From Bathynomus jamesi (Eukaryota > Arthropoda > Malacostraca > Isopoda > Cirolanidae), in contig JAJOZX010006149.1 in assembly GCA_023014485.1 (NCBI GenBank), positions 1 to 64,000 on the forward strand: a stretch of 64,000 bases of DNA. The letters are read 5' to 3'. Position 1 is the stretch's first letter; every line of letters starts with the position of its first letter. The notes beneath the pieces are model-generated. The model was not told the DNA's origin. It saw only the letters and a program-made list of their open reading frames with translations, and did no database searches. The translations under genes and the position numbers were made by a program. Positions 41,258 to 52,285 of the stretch are shown one piece after another.

Positions 41258-42035
41258 AACCCATAAACAAAAAAAGCAACGAAATAGATAAGTACAGCAG
41301 TATGTAAAAGAGTCAACCACCTGCTTCTTTACTGAGTTATAATCAAAATGTATATATTAATTGGATAACTGATTCATCTAAGTGTAAAATACTTATCTTT
41401 TCCATGTTTCAGTTTTCACTTTAAAGCTTCAGTGAAGTGCGTTTTAATATTACAAAAATTGACGTTAATAATTCGATTCTGTCTGTCTGTCTCTCTGTCT
41501 CTCTGTCTGTCTTGTCTGTCTGTCTGTCTGTCAGTCTCTTCGTAATACGAAAATTATTTGATTGTTAATATACCATAAATATATTACGAGATTTATTTTC
41601 AGGTTTCTCTGACTGCAGGAAATATTCACTAAATGCATGTCCAAACGGTTTGCTTACGCGTCGTTCTGAGGGATCCTAACACTGAATTATAGTCATTATA
41701 GAGGTGAGAGAACACCCATCAATTTCTCATTAAGGAGGCAATGTCAATTTAAGTTTACTTAAAAGCACCCCAAACTTTCACAGCGTTTTGAATTATAATT
41801 TCTTAACAGTCTTATCTCAGGGGATTTAACCCGCAATCAAGCACTGTTGTATCATTCAGGTAAAATTATGAGAGCGAGGGTCTTATAAGACCTAATATCG
41901 AAATAAAGGTCATAAATGTATAAATGGAGAAGTCAATCTAGAGATGGCGTATTTTTGGAGAATATTACATTTACGTTAAAAGTAAGGAGCTAATCAAAAT
42001 CATAAAGGAATAAACCCGCAATAAGAAATGGATTT
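41258..42035. other. no gene; (CTGT)n tract
   Basis: A CTGT/CTCTGT repeat occupies 41476-41534. No coding or element ends were recognised. Confidence 0.5.
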
Positions 42036-42080
42036 ATTAGAGGCACAAACTTTCGGCCTATTCAACAATCGTCGGAAGAT
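42036..42080 (-). ncRNA. degenerate hammerhead-like core
   Basis: Minus strand: CCGACGA (42075-42069), then TTGTTGAATAGGCC, GAAA (42054-42051), GTTTGTGCCTCTAATAAATC. The first box has C where CUGANGA requires U. The downstream AATAAATCC is like other Penelope-like copies. Probably an inactive relic. Confidence 0.4.
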
Positions 42081-42394
42081 TCAACGTTTTAAAGGGTCAC
42101 CAGCTATCATGATTTTAAAAAATATTCGTCCCTATTTCATTCGAAGAAAATTAGCAAACACACCCTGCGCCACTTCACGAGCTATACGAAGCTATTAAAT
42201 TTTGGCGTCATGGAGAACATTGCTGAGTTAAGAGATCAAATCTGTTGTAATAGAGTCTGGAAAATGTAAGATGGGGGAAGGAAGAGTGTAACTCTATACA
42301 GGAAAAAGAAATCCCCCCTAAATTATTCTTACATTCATTGGTCAGTTTTATTTTGAAATTATAATTCAGCTTTGAGACAAATAATGCAGGGGGT

Positions 42395-42550
42395 TATTTA
42401 CACTTCTTTATACAGCAAAGGCCATGTGACAGAGGGGACTAACAGCTTTAGGTAGGATCTAAACCACTGGTCGCTACATCATCTAAACGCTGAGGAAGGT
42501 CACCCATCCATCTGCTGAACAGATCCAACGTCTCTTAATTTCGCTATTAA
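42395..42550 (-). mobile_element. 5S rRNA-derived SINE, second copy
   Basis: Minus strand: GCGAAATTAAGAGACGTTGG then ATCTGTTCAGCAGATGGATG GGTGACC, a clear match to the 5S internal promoter region. The body GATGTAGCGACCAGTGG ... GTCCCCTCTGTCACATGGCC matches the copy at 33423-33605. The two copies are independent insertions 9 kb apart. Confidence 0.75.
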
Positions 42551-44502
42551 CCTTTTAGAAGACCTCGGTAATAGGATTTTCGTTGAGGACCGCGTAGCCC
42601 ATTAGGGAATAATCAGTTAGACGAAGATGCTGACACACCTAAGTAATGCATATCTCTCTGGAGAAGTCTGATGTAAATGAGCAACACTTAAAAGTCAAGA
42701 CTTTCAGGAAAACTAAACTTGCCAAAGTATATATATATATATATATATGTTTTAAAATGAGACTTAAATAATAGTAGCTTCGCAAATTGGATTTACGATG
42801 ATAGAAACTGACAGATTTTTTGTTTTCGGAATATAACGGCTTGAATATCTTTCTTTTCGCTGGGACGTTCTACCTACATCGAATCAAAACATAGTCACCT
42901 ACGATCAGTGGTCGAGTGTCGAACTCGGAATTCGAGGTTCCTGGGTTCGAATACTTCAAACGGCGTGAATTTCTCTTAAACAAAATTCTTAAACCGAATT
43001 GTTTCTTTTCACTCAGTAGTACATACGATTACAAGGTCGAATCGGCGGGTTCAGCACCGTGGGAGTAAGATCATAGGGGGTTCCAGCTTTCTGGTTAGAA
43101 ATAACCCAACAAACAAAGATACGTTTAATAAGCGACAACTGTTTCGAGGAAGTGACTGGTGGAAGAGTTTTGTTTGCCGATAACCCAGAAAAAAAAAAAT
43201 GTGTAGCATAGGTGTTAGTACTTGGAGTCATTCGGTTTCTTCATCCTTATTCTTATGCAACATTGCTCATAGACTGCCCGGAACGTGACTCTGGAAATGG
43301 GGGCAGTGACTTCCTTCATCATTTTATCCACTTATTACAGTTTTTCTTTGTATGATACGCATTATTGTTGTGAACTTCTTGAAGTAATTCTCCCCTTACT
43401 CCCGTCTCCAAGACACAAGGAAAACAATCATGGCTTCTCACTATTGGCGAGCTATCAGGTTGCTGGCTGCTGTGTGTGTGTGTGTGTGTGTGTGTGTACG
43501 GATTGATTTTAGTGTAGGAATATTACTGTTTCATTTCTTGTTTTTATTTGATTATTTTCTTTAATTAGCCATTATTTTTAATCCGTTGCTCTTCTTTTCT
43601 ATACAAGTCGTCACCATTTATTTATCACCAAAAATAGAGACACGAATGAAAATCGTGTGACGGGCGAGGAAAATTAAATTTATGTAAATGTTTGCGTTCA
43701 GGAATTGCAGCCTATATATATATATATATATATTGGAAAAAATAAGTTTATAATTTATACTTAACCCCTTTTGGACCACTGGGTCGAATTTGTACCGTTT
43801 CCCATACACGTACTCATAACTTAACCCTACAAAAACTTCAGCCGTTGAGAGGTTAAAGTTTTGGTATTTGTATTATAGGACTATTTTTTTTTTTTAAGTT
43901 TTGCAAATTTCATCAAGTATTACACTCGTAAGAGACGTCTTGAAATGGAGCTGCCTGGAATGACATCAAAGAGGATTGGTATCTTTACGAAAGGAACTAC
44001 GTACAGTCGCGGGAAAAAAGTTCTCCTAGAAAAATAAAATTTCTTAAAAGCATAAAAGAAATTGGTAATAAGTAGGTCGTCACCTTAAAGATGTTACAAA
44101 GAAAGTTAAGCCCCACTAATATTATTATTATCATTATTATTATTATTATTATTAATTCGTTGTTACAGTCTAATTTACAAAGATAGCTCGACAAATTATT
44201 TATATTATATATTTTGCTATACACACACACAAAGGTATTTGATATATATATATACCAATATAAAATCTAATCATTTCATACACAGCGCCAGCGCGACACG
44301 ATTTTCAGGTCTCTTGTTTCAGACGACAGAATTTATTATCTTCATATACATTGAAATCCATTAACATTTCCTCGGAAAGTGTAATTATCTCATCTCAGAT
44401 CTCAGTACGACACGTCTATATTAAGAGATGTAAGGCGTCTAACAGACAATCATACCAGCAGGCTCACCGTTCCAATATCTAAATTGGTATTTCGACTAAT
44501 AT
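42551..44502. other. no gene; possible SINE head and microsatellites
   Basis: At 42904-42975 AGTGGTCGAGTGTCGAACTC and TTCCTGGGTTCGAATAC resemble tRNA A and B boxes, possibly a SINE head. (TA)n at 42728-42750 and 43709-43732, (GT)n at 43472-43498 and (ATT)n at 44121-44155 are present. Nothing coding is recognised. Confidence 0.45.
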
Positions 44503-44536
44503 GTACACACACACACACACACACCACACACACACA
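44503..44536. repeat. (CA)n microsatellite
   Basis: About 34 bases of CA dinucleotide with one break, directly before a LINE tail. Confidence 0.95.
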
Positions 44537-44601
44537 CCTTTCAACCTTTCAAATGTTACGTGCGATGATTTCTCATTTCACGAAGGTCAAGGTTGTTGCT
44601 G

Positions 44602-44612
<11 letters not shown>
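44537..44612 (-). mobile_element. 3' tail of a CR1-like LINE (family A)
   Basis: A solo tail matching 80-155 and 10927-11000 almost base for base in CAACCTTTCAAATGTT and GATGATTTCTCATTTCACGA. Its 3' end touches (CA)n and its 5' end touches (CT)n. Confidence 0.65.
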
Positions 44613-44650
<38 letters not shown>

Positions 44651-44672
44651 ATATATATATATATATATATAT
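44608..44672. repeat. (CT)n(TA)n microsatellite
   Basis: Compound tract of about 65 bases. Confidence 0.95.
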
Positions 44673-45342
44673 AACTTTTGTACTCTGTTAATCTTTTTAT
44701 TAACTTTCTTCGTTATATAATTTTTGTCCTTACTTCGCCGTCAACTTTCGTTCGCGCTTTTGTTGTTAAATTAATAACATAAATCCCAAATAGTGAATAA
44801 AATGGCAATATTTGTTTATTAAGATTTGAGTCTGTAATTTTCAGGTATTAAAAGTAAAGAGAAGAATCGATGTTCAAATAAAATAATTTATGAATCAGTT
44901 GACCGAAGTCGGACATTTTCGCAAATTCAAGAATTAATGAAATTCGTGTTTTTTTTTAACAGTAAAGAAATAGCAATGCACAATAATCTCACATCATGAA
45001 GCAGAATACTTATAATATGATACGAGTTTATTAAAAAATTTTAGTGGTTCACCGAATAAAGTGATACGAGAGATTATTGAATAACTCATTGTTATTTGCT
45101 TGATAAAAAAGCAATTATATCATAGGCCTGCGATGGTTTTGTTGTCCGAAATATTTTATCACTTACAGTTATAGTAATTTTTGCACGCTGATTCCGAAAA
45201 TAATATTAATTTTTCGCCATCACGTACAGATTTTTCACAAAATATCATATTTAATATTACATATGTAAGTAATTTTCATTAAAATTTACTCAATTAAATT
45301 TTGATTAAAAACTACTACCTATAAATGCTTCCAGATCAGAAG
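44673..45342. other. no gene recognised
   Basis: AT-rich DNA upstream of the promoter at 45343; no terminal repeat of the downstream unit could be identified in it. Confidence 0.45.
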
Positions 45343-45425
45343 TGACGTCATAGCGTCTTCTAGAACATTCGAGAAACGCACCGCTAGAATATAAGTGATT
45401 GACAAGCCACGAGATGAGTCAGTCT
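45343..45425 (+). promoter_or_regulatory. heat-shock-type core promoter (CRE, HSE, TATA, Inr)
   Basis: In order: TGACGTCA (45343-45350), a perfect CRE palindrome; TTCtaGAAcaTTCgaGAA (45358-45375), four perfectly alternating heat-shock factor half sites; TATAAG from 45390; TCAGTC at 45419-45424, a perfect arthropod initiator. The initiator A at 45421 puts the TATA box at -31, the standard distance. TGAGTCA, an AP-1-type site, overlaps the initiator (45415-45421). The predicted transcript would begin at 45421, 92 bases before the ATG at 45513. The arrangement resembles hsp70-type promoters; activity is inferred, not shown. Confidence 0.75.
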
Positions 45426-45512
45426 GTCTAGTGCGTGCGAGGTTATAGTTCTTTATTATTCAAAGGTGCGCGGTGACTATATTTCTCTTTTGAAATTTGT
45501 TTATGTGTCGCT

Positions 45513-47431
45513 ATGGCAACCAGAGGGTGTGTAAATAACCCAAACATTTTGTTATATTTGTGGAAAATTTAGTGAAAAAACAAAGGCGAGATATTACGGA
45601 CTTCGTCAAGAAAGCATACTATGCGTACTTCGGAATGAAACTTGGGGATCAAGACAAATCATGGGCTCCACATAAAGTTTGCAGTGTTTGTGTTGAACAA
45701 CTTAGACTGTGGAGTAAAGGTAAAAAGGATTCTTTACCTTTTGGGATTCCAATGGTCTGGCGTGAACCTAGAAATTACAGCAATGACTGCTTTTTGTTCA
45801 TGTAATGTGCAAGGCTACAATACTAAAAATAAAAAGGAAATTTCTTATCCAAACTTTCAGTCTGCTACAACTGTAGGCTGACCATATTTCCTTGAGACAA
45901 AAACGGGACATTGGGATGGCAAAAAAGGGACGGGGTTATGTAATATTCTGTATTCATGAAAAAGTAAGTACATAAACCGGGACAAAATTGACATTTTTAT
46001 TAAAACGACGGGACGGCCAGGAAATATAAAACAAACGGTACTGTCCCGTTCAAAACGGTACGTATGGTCAGCCTAGAGCCTATAAGACATGTTGCTCATG
46101 GACCTGGTATACCTGTACCTACTAAACCAAATACTCTTGATATAACTTCATCTGATTCGGTGTCTAATGACGATGGAAACGATGATATTGATTGTTTTCA
46201 AACCGAAACATCTGGTAAACCCCAATTGTTTACACAAAGTGAACTTAATGATTTGGTAAGAGATTTGTGTCTCCCGAAGGATTCTTCAGAGATTTTGGGA
46301 TTCAGACTTCGAGCAAAGAATTTGCTTTCTCCTGGGACGTCATTTTACTGGTACAGAAATCGAGAAAAAGAATTCATCCAATATTTTTCTCAAGAAAATT
46401 CACTGGTATATTGCAACAATGTTTCGGAACTAATACTTAAGCTAGGCGCTGCAATCTATGACTCAAATGAGTGGAGACTTTTCATTGATTCCTCCAAAAG
46501 AAGTCTGAAAGGCGTCCTCCTTCACAACGGCAACTTGTATGTATCCGTTCCTGTGGCTCATTCTGTTCACTTGAAGGAAACGTACGAAAATTCTGAGCTT
46601 CTTCTAGCTAAGGTTAAATACAAAGAACACGATTGGCTACTTTGTGGAGACTTAAAAGTGATTTGTATGTTGTTAGGTCAACAACCAGGTTATACGAAGT
46701 TTCCATGTTTTTTGTGTGAATGGGATAGCCGAGCAAGAACTTAGCACTGGATAAAAAAGGAATGGCCAAAGTCAACCTGACACCTGGTTCTAAAAACATT
46801 CAACGTGAAAGTTTGGTTGACACGAAGAAAGTCCTTTTACCTCCGTTTCACATAAAATTGGGCTTGATGAAGCAATCTGTTAAGGCCTTGGACGAAGATG
46901 GGGATTGTTTTAAGTATCTGTATGGTAAATTCCCAACTCTTTCGGAAGCAAAATTGAAAGAAGGAATTTTCGTTAGTCTCCAGATTGGAAAACTGACTTT
47001 GGATGAACACTTTGAAAGAACAATGAACAATCTTGAAAAAGAAGCGTGGATTACTTTTAAGGATGTTATCAGCAAATATTTGGGGAACAACAAGGGACCC
47101 AAATTACCAAAACATTGTGAACAACATGCTAAATAAGTTCAAAGAGTTGGGTTGTAATATGAGCTTAAAATTACATTTCTTACATTCACACTTGGATTAC
47201 TTCTTGAGAATCTCGGAGCACTTAGCGAAGAACAAGGAGAACGGTTTCACCAAGCATCAAAGAAATGGAGAAGAGATATCAGGGAAGGTGGGACATCAAC
47301 ATAGCATGATGGCTGATTACTTCTGGATGTTGAAACGGGATACTCCAGAATTATTACATAAAAGAAAAGGAACAGCGCGTACATTCGAGACTAAAAGGCA
47401 TAGATCTCACAAGAAAACTCAGGACAAATAA
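45513..47431 (+). pseudogene. uncharacterised multicopy Zn-domain/transposase-like protein
   Basis: ATG at 45513 (MATRGCVNNPN) is followed after a shift by RRDITDFVKKAYYAYFGMKL and PHKVCSVCVEQLRLWSKG. The second CxxC follows a W-PH-VC pattern like zinc-binding ZAD domains. Then come IPMVWREPRNYSNDCF, a MITE insertion (45874-46075), and a 220-residue frame to 46744 with ELNDLVRDLCLPKDSSEILG, WRLFIDSSKRSLKGVLLHNG, LLCGDLKVICMLLGQQPGYT and FPCFLCEWDSRA. Further on: LVDTKKVLLPPFHIKLGLMK, FLHSHLDYF and, in another frame, EQGERFHQ. I recall this as a repeated protein family of unknown function in arthropods and other animals; a mobile-element origin is an inference. Several shifts make this copy non-functional. 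AATAAA follows at about 47532. Confidence 0.7.
45874..46075. mobile_element. MITE inserted in the multicopy gene
   Basis: Ends TAGGCTGACCATATTTCC and GGTACGTATGGTCAGCCTA are inverted over 13 bases. Internal CGGGAC units occur near both sides (AAAACGGGACATTGG, ACGGTACTGTCCCG). The surrounding gene reads SYPNFQSAT before and PIRHVAHGPGIPVPTKPN after, so it interrupts coding sequence. No clean target duplication was read. Confidence 0.7.
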
Positions 47432-49071
47432 AGATGAAATGTAATTGACGTTAATAGTCTTCTTTCTTTTTAAAGTTGTTTTCATTTGTAATTAGTATAA
47501 CAAAGCGAAATAGGTACCTAATATAAATTGAAATAAATAATATTTATTTATGTTGTTGTTTTCTCCCTTCCAGTTTGCAGAAAATCCTTACGTGATAGAA
47601 AAAAATGGACACCTTATTCAAATCAATTATATAAAATCAGTATTAGTAAGAAAACAACTCTTACAAAGTTTCTCATTTGCAGACCTGCGTTTTCGTATTA
47701 CGCAGATTGATAAAAAGTAAAGTTTTGAAAAAATGAGTCGACTACAAACATAAAATATCTGAAAAGCAAAAGAAATATTAAATTGGTAATATGGTTTTAT
47801 GTTTTTTAATTTTGGTGACTAATGAAATTTTAAAAAATTAAATCTAATCATTAGTGGTTAGTACCTTTTTGTTTTTTAGAAATTGTCTGTTTCTAGGCGA
47901 AACGTAAGGTCGTCATTTTAAGTACTCAAACGCGGAGTCTTCGTTGAGTGCCATTTTTAAGTGACGTTCTCCAAATGAGTAAGTTGCTGGTTTTCGTACA
48001 TTTTAGTACATTTTGAGTGCTTTTGTAAGAGTACTCTCCTTCCTAAGGTTTTTAACCTCATTAAACGTAAACGTTAAAAATTAAATGAGTATCTAAAAGG
48101 TTTTCATTATGAAAGAAAAATCTACAGTTAGAAAAAGAAACGTAAGTTCTTGACAAGGTCGTGAGTCTTTGATGTCCTCTATTTAGCAAAGCAAGTTAAG
48201 CCAGCTTAAGCTGAAGTGAAGCGAATCAATATACTCGTATTCTACTTGTCAGTTTACTCACCAAATCCAAAAGCGAGTTCACCTCTCCAGTTAAGCATCT
48301 TAATCCGCTTTCAGACATAGTTCAAGTGTGGCTTCAGTTCAAACTTAAAAAAGAACACTGAAAAAAGTGACGATTGATTTAAAATGTTATTAATGAACTT
48401 TATGCTGTACAAAGAAGTGAATTATTGTTATGAATATGTAAGAGTTATATTTATCTTCAGTGTTATGTTATATTCAAGTGGAGTCCTTCTGTAACATTTA
48501 CTGTAAATTCTATGAGACATTCATAATTTTGGTTTGTTTACGAAACAGAACGTAAGAAACTTAAAAAAAAATTTCAGTTACATTTCCATTGTTGAAGCGT
48601 ATATAAATCAACGCTTCTCGAGTCTGAATGAAAGAGGTTTAATTTGCCTTGCCAAATAGAAGACATCTGTCTCAGTAGATTGCGAAGTAAGGTCTGATGA
48701 ATATCTGAAGTTGGTATTACTCTTACGTAATACTTTTACTTCGGCCTGACAATACAATGAATTTTCCCAAAAAACAGTTTGGCATTTTGTACAACATTTT
48801 GATTTGTAAAATTATAAGTCTATTATTTTAAAAGGTTATGAAATTACCGATCCGTTCATTACTGCAAAGAGATTTTATTCTCAAATAACAATAATCATGG
48901 TCAGTGGTCAAACTCAAAAGCATTGAGCTATTAATTTATAAGCTTTAGCAATATCTGCGCAACAGTCATGCGCATGGTCCTTTATAAGACCTGAAGTTAC
49001 CTTCAGTTTAGTGAAGTTACACCACAAACTAGCGATGTGCGTCAGAAAGTGTTACCAATATTTTTGACCTC
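47432..49071. other. no gene recognised
   Basis: AT-rich, with no open frame above chance, no element ends and no RNA-like structure recognised over about 1.6 kb. Confidence 0.5.
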
Positions 49072-49255
49072 CAGCATTCGTAGCTGAGTGGGTAACGTCG
49101 TTTCCTTATAAGCGAATTGAAGACACTGATGTCGGGGGTTCGGCTTCCGATGATGCTGGCTAATAATAATCTGATCATTATTAATATTTGTATCCCTTCA
49201 CAACCCGTCTGAATGTCCTCTGTTGGACAAAGGACATTAAAATGTAACACCCAAC
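49072..49255 (+). mobile_element. tRNA-headed SINE (family 4)
   Basis: GCATTCGTAGCTGAGTGGGT (A-box region), then TTCCTTATAAGCGAATTGAA and GTCGGGGGTTCGGCTTCC (B box) form a cloverleaf-like head of about 75 bases. A body CCCTTCACAACCCGTCTGAA ... GGACAAAGGACATTAAAATG follows. The A and B boxes are spaced as in tRNAs but the gene is not a plausible tRNA. Confidence 0.7.
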
Positions 49256-49302
49256 TTTGTGTCCTTTCACAAGTCCGAAATTATTACTCTAACTATTTCC
49301 TG

Positions 49303-49460
49303 GCTAACGACATCTGATCGATGTAGCATAAAATCGACAAATTATTGTGGGTTAAATGAAGTTAGATTAGGCTAGGTTAGCACAGGTTAGGTTAAGCCAA
49401 GTTAGGTTAGGTTAATTTAGTTTTTAGAGTGTCAATGTTACGTTGCGAACCAAATGGGTA
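49303..49460. repeat. half of a TTAGGTT-rich fold-back repeat
   Basis: ACGACATCTGATCGATGTAG, then a series of GGTTAGGTTAAG units and TTTAGAGTGTCAATGTTACG followed by AAATGGGTATA match one arm of the palindrome at 51631-51975. The other arm is missing. Confidence 0.65.
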
Positions 49461-51300
49461 TAAGTCCTACCATTTCTACGAAGTTAAGGCCAGTACTAAA
49501 GCTGAAATTAAATTATTTTGGAAGATCGGTGAAACGACAATGAATGCAGTTAAACTCTGTTCGTCTGTTTTAATCTTGTTAGCTATTATTATTGGTGTTC
49601 AGTGATTAGAATTTCTTTTCGTTGGTTCACTTTCGTTGGTTAACTGTTGTTTAAAGTTTCGAAGATCAGAATGGTCACTTTTAGTTCGACCCCAATGAAT
49701 AATGAACCTGAATACGTAATGCAATGAAAATAAAAGTTATTAACGTATATATATATATAAAACACTAACATAAGGTAGCCATAAAGCTGGAAATTATTTA
49801 TTTCACCTGGTATCTGGGTAAATTAAATATTTTTCAATTTTGTATGACTGTAATTAAATATTAATGGAATTCAGTATGTGGTAAATAAATAAATATATAC
49901 AAAAACTGTATATCCAATCAGCGGAAAATGAAAAGAAATGATGAACATCGGGTATTATTAATTGAAAATGTTTTTTTTGGTACGCGAAATCTATCTACTT
50001 TATACTTTTTAAAATTTGTAATATTTAATTTATCTAATTTTTTTTCTTGTACATTTCAGGTAAAAATAATTTTAGTTTTGGAAATAAACCAAATAAATAA
50101 ATAAAAGCTGTAATGGTTAACCTTTAAAAAATTTAGAAATTCAATTTCGTCGGGATTTTTTTTTTTTCTTTTTCGTTTCTAAATTGCCACTGAAAATAAC
50201 ATTTTAGGAATATATTAAATGGGGTATTTTTTCTTATTTCGTTTTTTTTGGTATTTAAATGTTAGGTTTTATTGAAGTTATTGGTTTTAGTCAATGTTTA
50301 ATACAAGGAATAAATTCAAAATTTCCTTTATATTAATAAATATAATCAATGGATTTAATTTGGGCGTGTTACGCGTGGGAAGCAGTTCACGACCGCTTTG
50401 GAAGGTGATTTGGTGGGGAGGGGGAGGGGGGGGCTCTATTTTGACTTTATAAATGGTCACATTTATTTCATTTTAAACGGCTTCCCTCGATCCATTTCAG
50501 AACATTTAATCTTTCGCGGCCAGACTCTCAAACTGAAGCTACGGACCCTTTTTATTTAATGGAGACCAGTTTTAAAGCCTTTTACAGTTAATGAAAACTT
50601 TGGCGGCGGAACCGTTTAAAGAAGTTATTTCAGGACGTCACTAATATATTAAACATGTTCTTGCCTCTGAGAAATAAAATTTAAAGCTGAAGAATGAGGA
50701 AAAGTTGAAGGATTCCTCCAATTCAAAGAAGGTACCTTGCTTAATGCATTAGCTCTGCCTTCGTACCATCAAACGGAGGTAGTAATGAACTTCAAGCATT
50801 TGTCATCAACGAGGAAGTACGTTTTCTGAAGGTCAATTCGATGAAGGAATTCACAGCTACTAATAAATTAATGCGGTAATTAGCATCCTATCCTGAGCTG
50901 ATTGCGTTTATCTGCCTTATCCACCTGGGCACAGTGAAAATATTCTCCACGCTTACAGCAAAAATAATTTTGAAGATGTCTGCAGGCGTCACGCGCGGTG
51001 TGTCCTTGGGGATGTTCTTTGCGTTATTTTTTTCGCTCAGCTCATCTTTCTGCCTATATATGACCTCACTCGAACTGCGTCACGATCTCAGTTGCTGAGA
51101 ACCGAAACGAATTTAATAACAAACCACAAATGAGCTTTCTATTCCTGGAATTCTATATTTACAAAGTAAACGGTGTGTCAATAACATTGTTATTGGATAA
51201 TAAACAAAATTTCAGACTGTGAAGCCATATTACATTGGAGTAAAAAATTATAAACTAAATATGTTTAAACGAGATTATTATTTTAAAGCTCTTATATATA
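49461..51300. other. no gene recognised
   Basis: AT-rich, with homopolymer T and G runs (for example near 50160 and 50425). No coding or RNA-like features. It lies mostly between the two 72-base direct repeats described separately. Confidence 0.5.
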
Positions 51301-51379
51301 CACCCTATATTTTTCAATTTTGTATGACTGTAATTAAATATTAATGGAATTCAGTATGTGGTAAATAAATAAATATATA
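49828..51379 (+). repeat. 72-bp identical direct repeats 1.48 kb apart
   Basis: The block beginning TATTTTTCAATTTTGTATGA occurs at 49828-49899 and again at 51308-51379 with no difference seen. The interval of about 1.4 kb has no recognised coding sequence. It may be a duplicated fragment, or the ends of an unrecognised insertion. Confidence 0.85.
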
Positions 51380-51458
51380 TATATATATATAGGGTTACAA
51401 TTTCAATTTTAGCTTACTTTTCTGAAAACATATTGCAAAAATTCGACTTCACTCTGTA

Positions 51459-51535
51459 CAGGGTGATTCAAAAAGCTGTCCCCATAAACACTTTATTGCA
51501 CATTATTTTGGAGAACGTCTTTTAGAATCACCCTG
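51459..51535. mobile_element. 77-bp mariner-type MITE
   Basis: CAGGGTGATTCAAAAAG and CTTTTAGAATCACCCTG are inverted copies with one mismatch over 17 bases, flanked by TA on each side. Only 43 bases separate the ends. It is among the shortest mariner-type units one could expect to recognise. Confidence 0.8.
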
Positions 51536-51630
51536 TATTCCGCCCATTTAAAAAATTCCAAATATGTGGAAGACATTTTCAAAATGTTAAATAAGATCAC
51601 TGTGTGATTAGCGTATATTTTCCGGCCTTA

Positions 51631-51975
51631 CGACATCTGATCGACTTGACATTCTATCAACAAGCTTTTATTAGGTTATATTAAGTTAGGTTAGGTTAAG
51701 ATAGGTTACGCTAGGTTAAGTTAAGTTAGGTTGGGTTAAGTTAGATGTTTAGAGTGTCGGTGTTTTGATTTTGTCGACGAAATGGGTATAGGGTTATATT
51801 TTCAATGTGACTCGCAGAAGGGGACCTGTACCCATTGGATCGACAAGGTCGTAAAACATCGACACTCTATAAACTAACTTAACTTAACCTAACCTAGCGT
51901 AACCTAACCTATGCTAATCTAACTCACAATATATGCGCTTGTCGATAGAATCTAAAGTCGACCAGTTGTCGTAAT
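51631..51975. repeat. TTAGGTT-rich fold-back palindrome (second family)
   Basis: The left arm (CATCTGATCGACTTGACATT, TTAGGTTAGGTTAAGATAGG, TTTAGAGTGTCGGTG, GTCGACGAAATGGGTATAGG) is mirrored by the right arm from about 51826 (CCTGTACCCATTGGATCGAC ... CGACACTCTATAAACTAACT ... CTTGTCGATAGAATCTAAAG). The arms pair imperfectly over about 150 bases around a short centre. Confidence 0.75.
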
Positions 51976-52259
51976 TCTGGGCAGAAAGTTACCCTATATC
52001 CACTATATCCATCATCGGAAACCTGTGGTTACCCTATATCCACTCGCAGGAAGCATATTCAACCATGATGTTTGGGATGTCGTGAGGAATTAGAAATAAA
52101 ATTTAAAACTGAAGAATGATGAAGGATGAAAATTTGAATCTGAACCATAGAAAGACGGATGAGGTCCAAACGAATGTAACGTATTCATTCGGTAAACGGA
52201 AAGTGAATAGATAATAAATTGTTGCAGCCATTCAACTCAATACCAGGAAATCTTAGTAA

Positions 52260-52285
52260 AATATATATATATATATATATATATT
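52260..52285. repeat. (TA)n microsatellite
   Basis: About 26 bases at the 5' truncation point of the following LINE. Confidence 0.95.
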
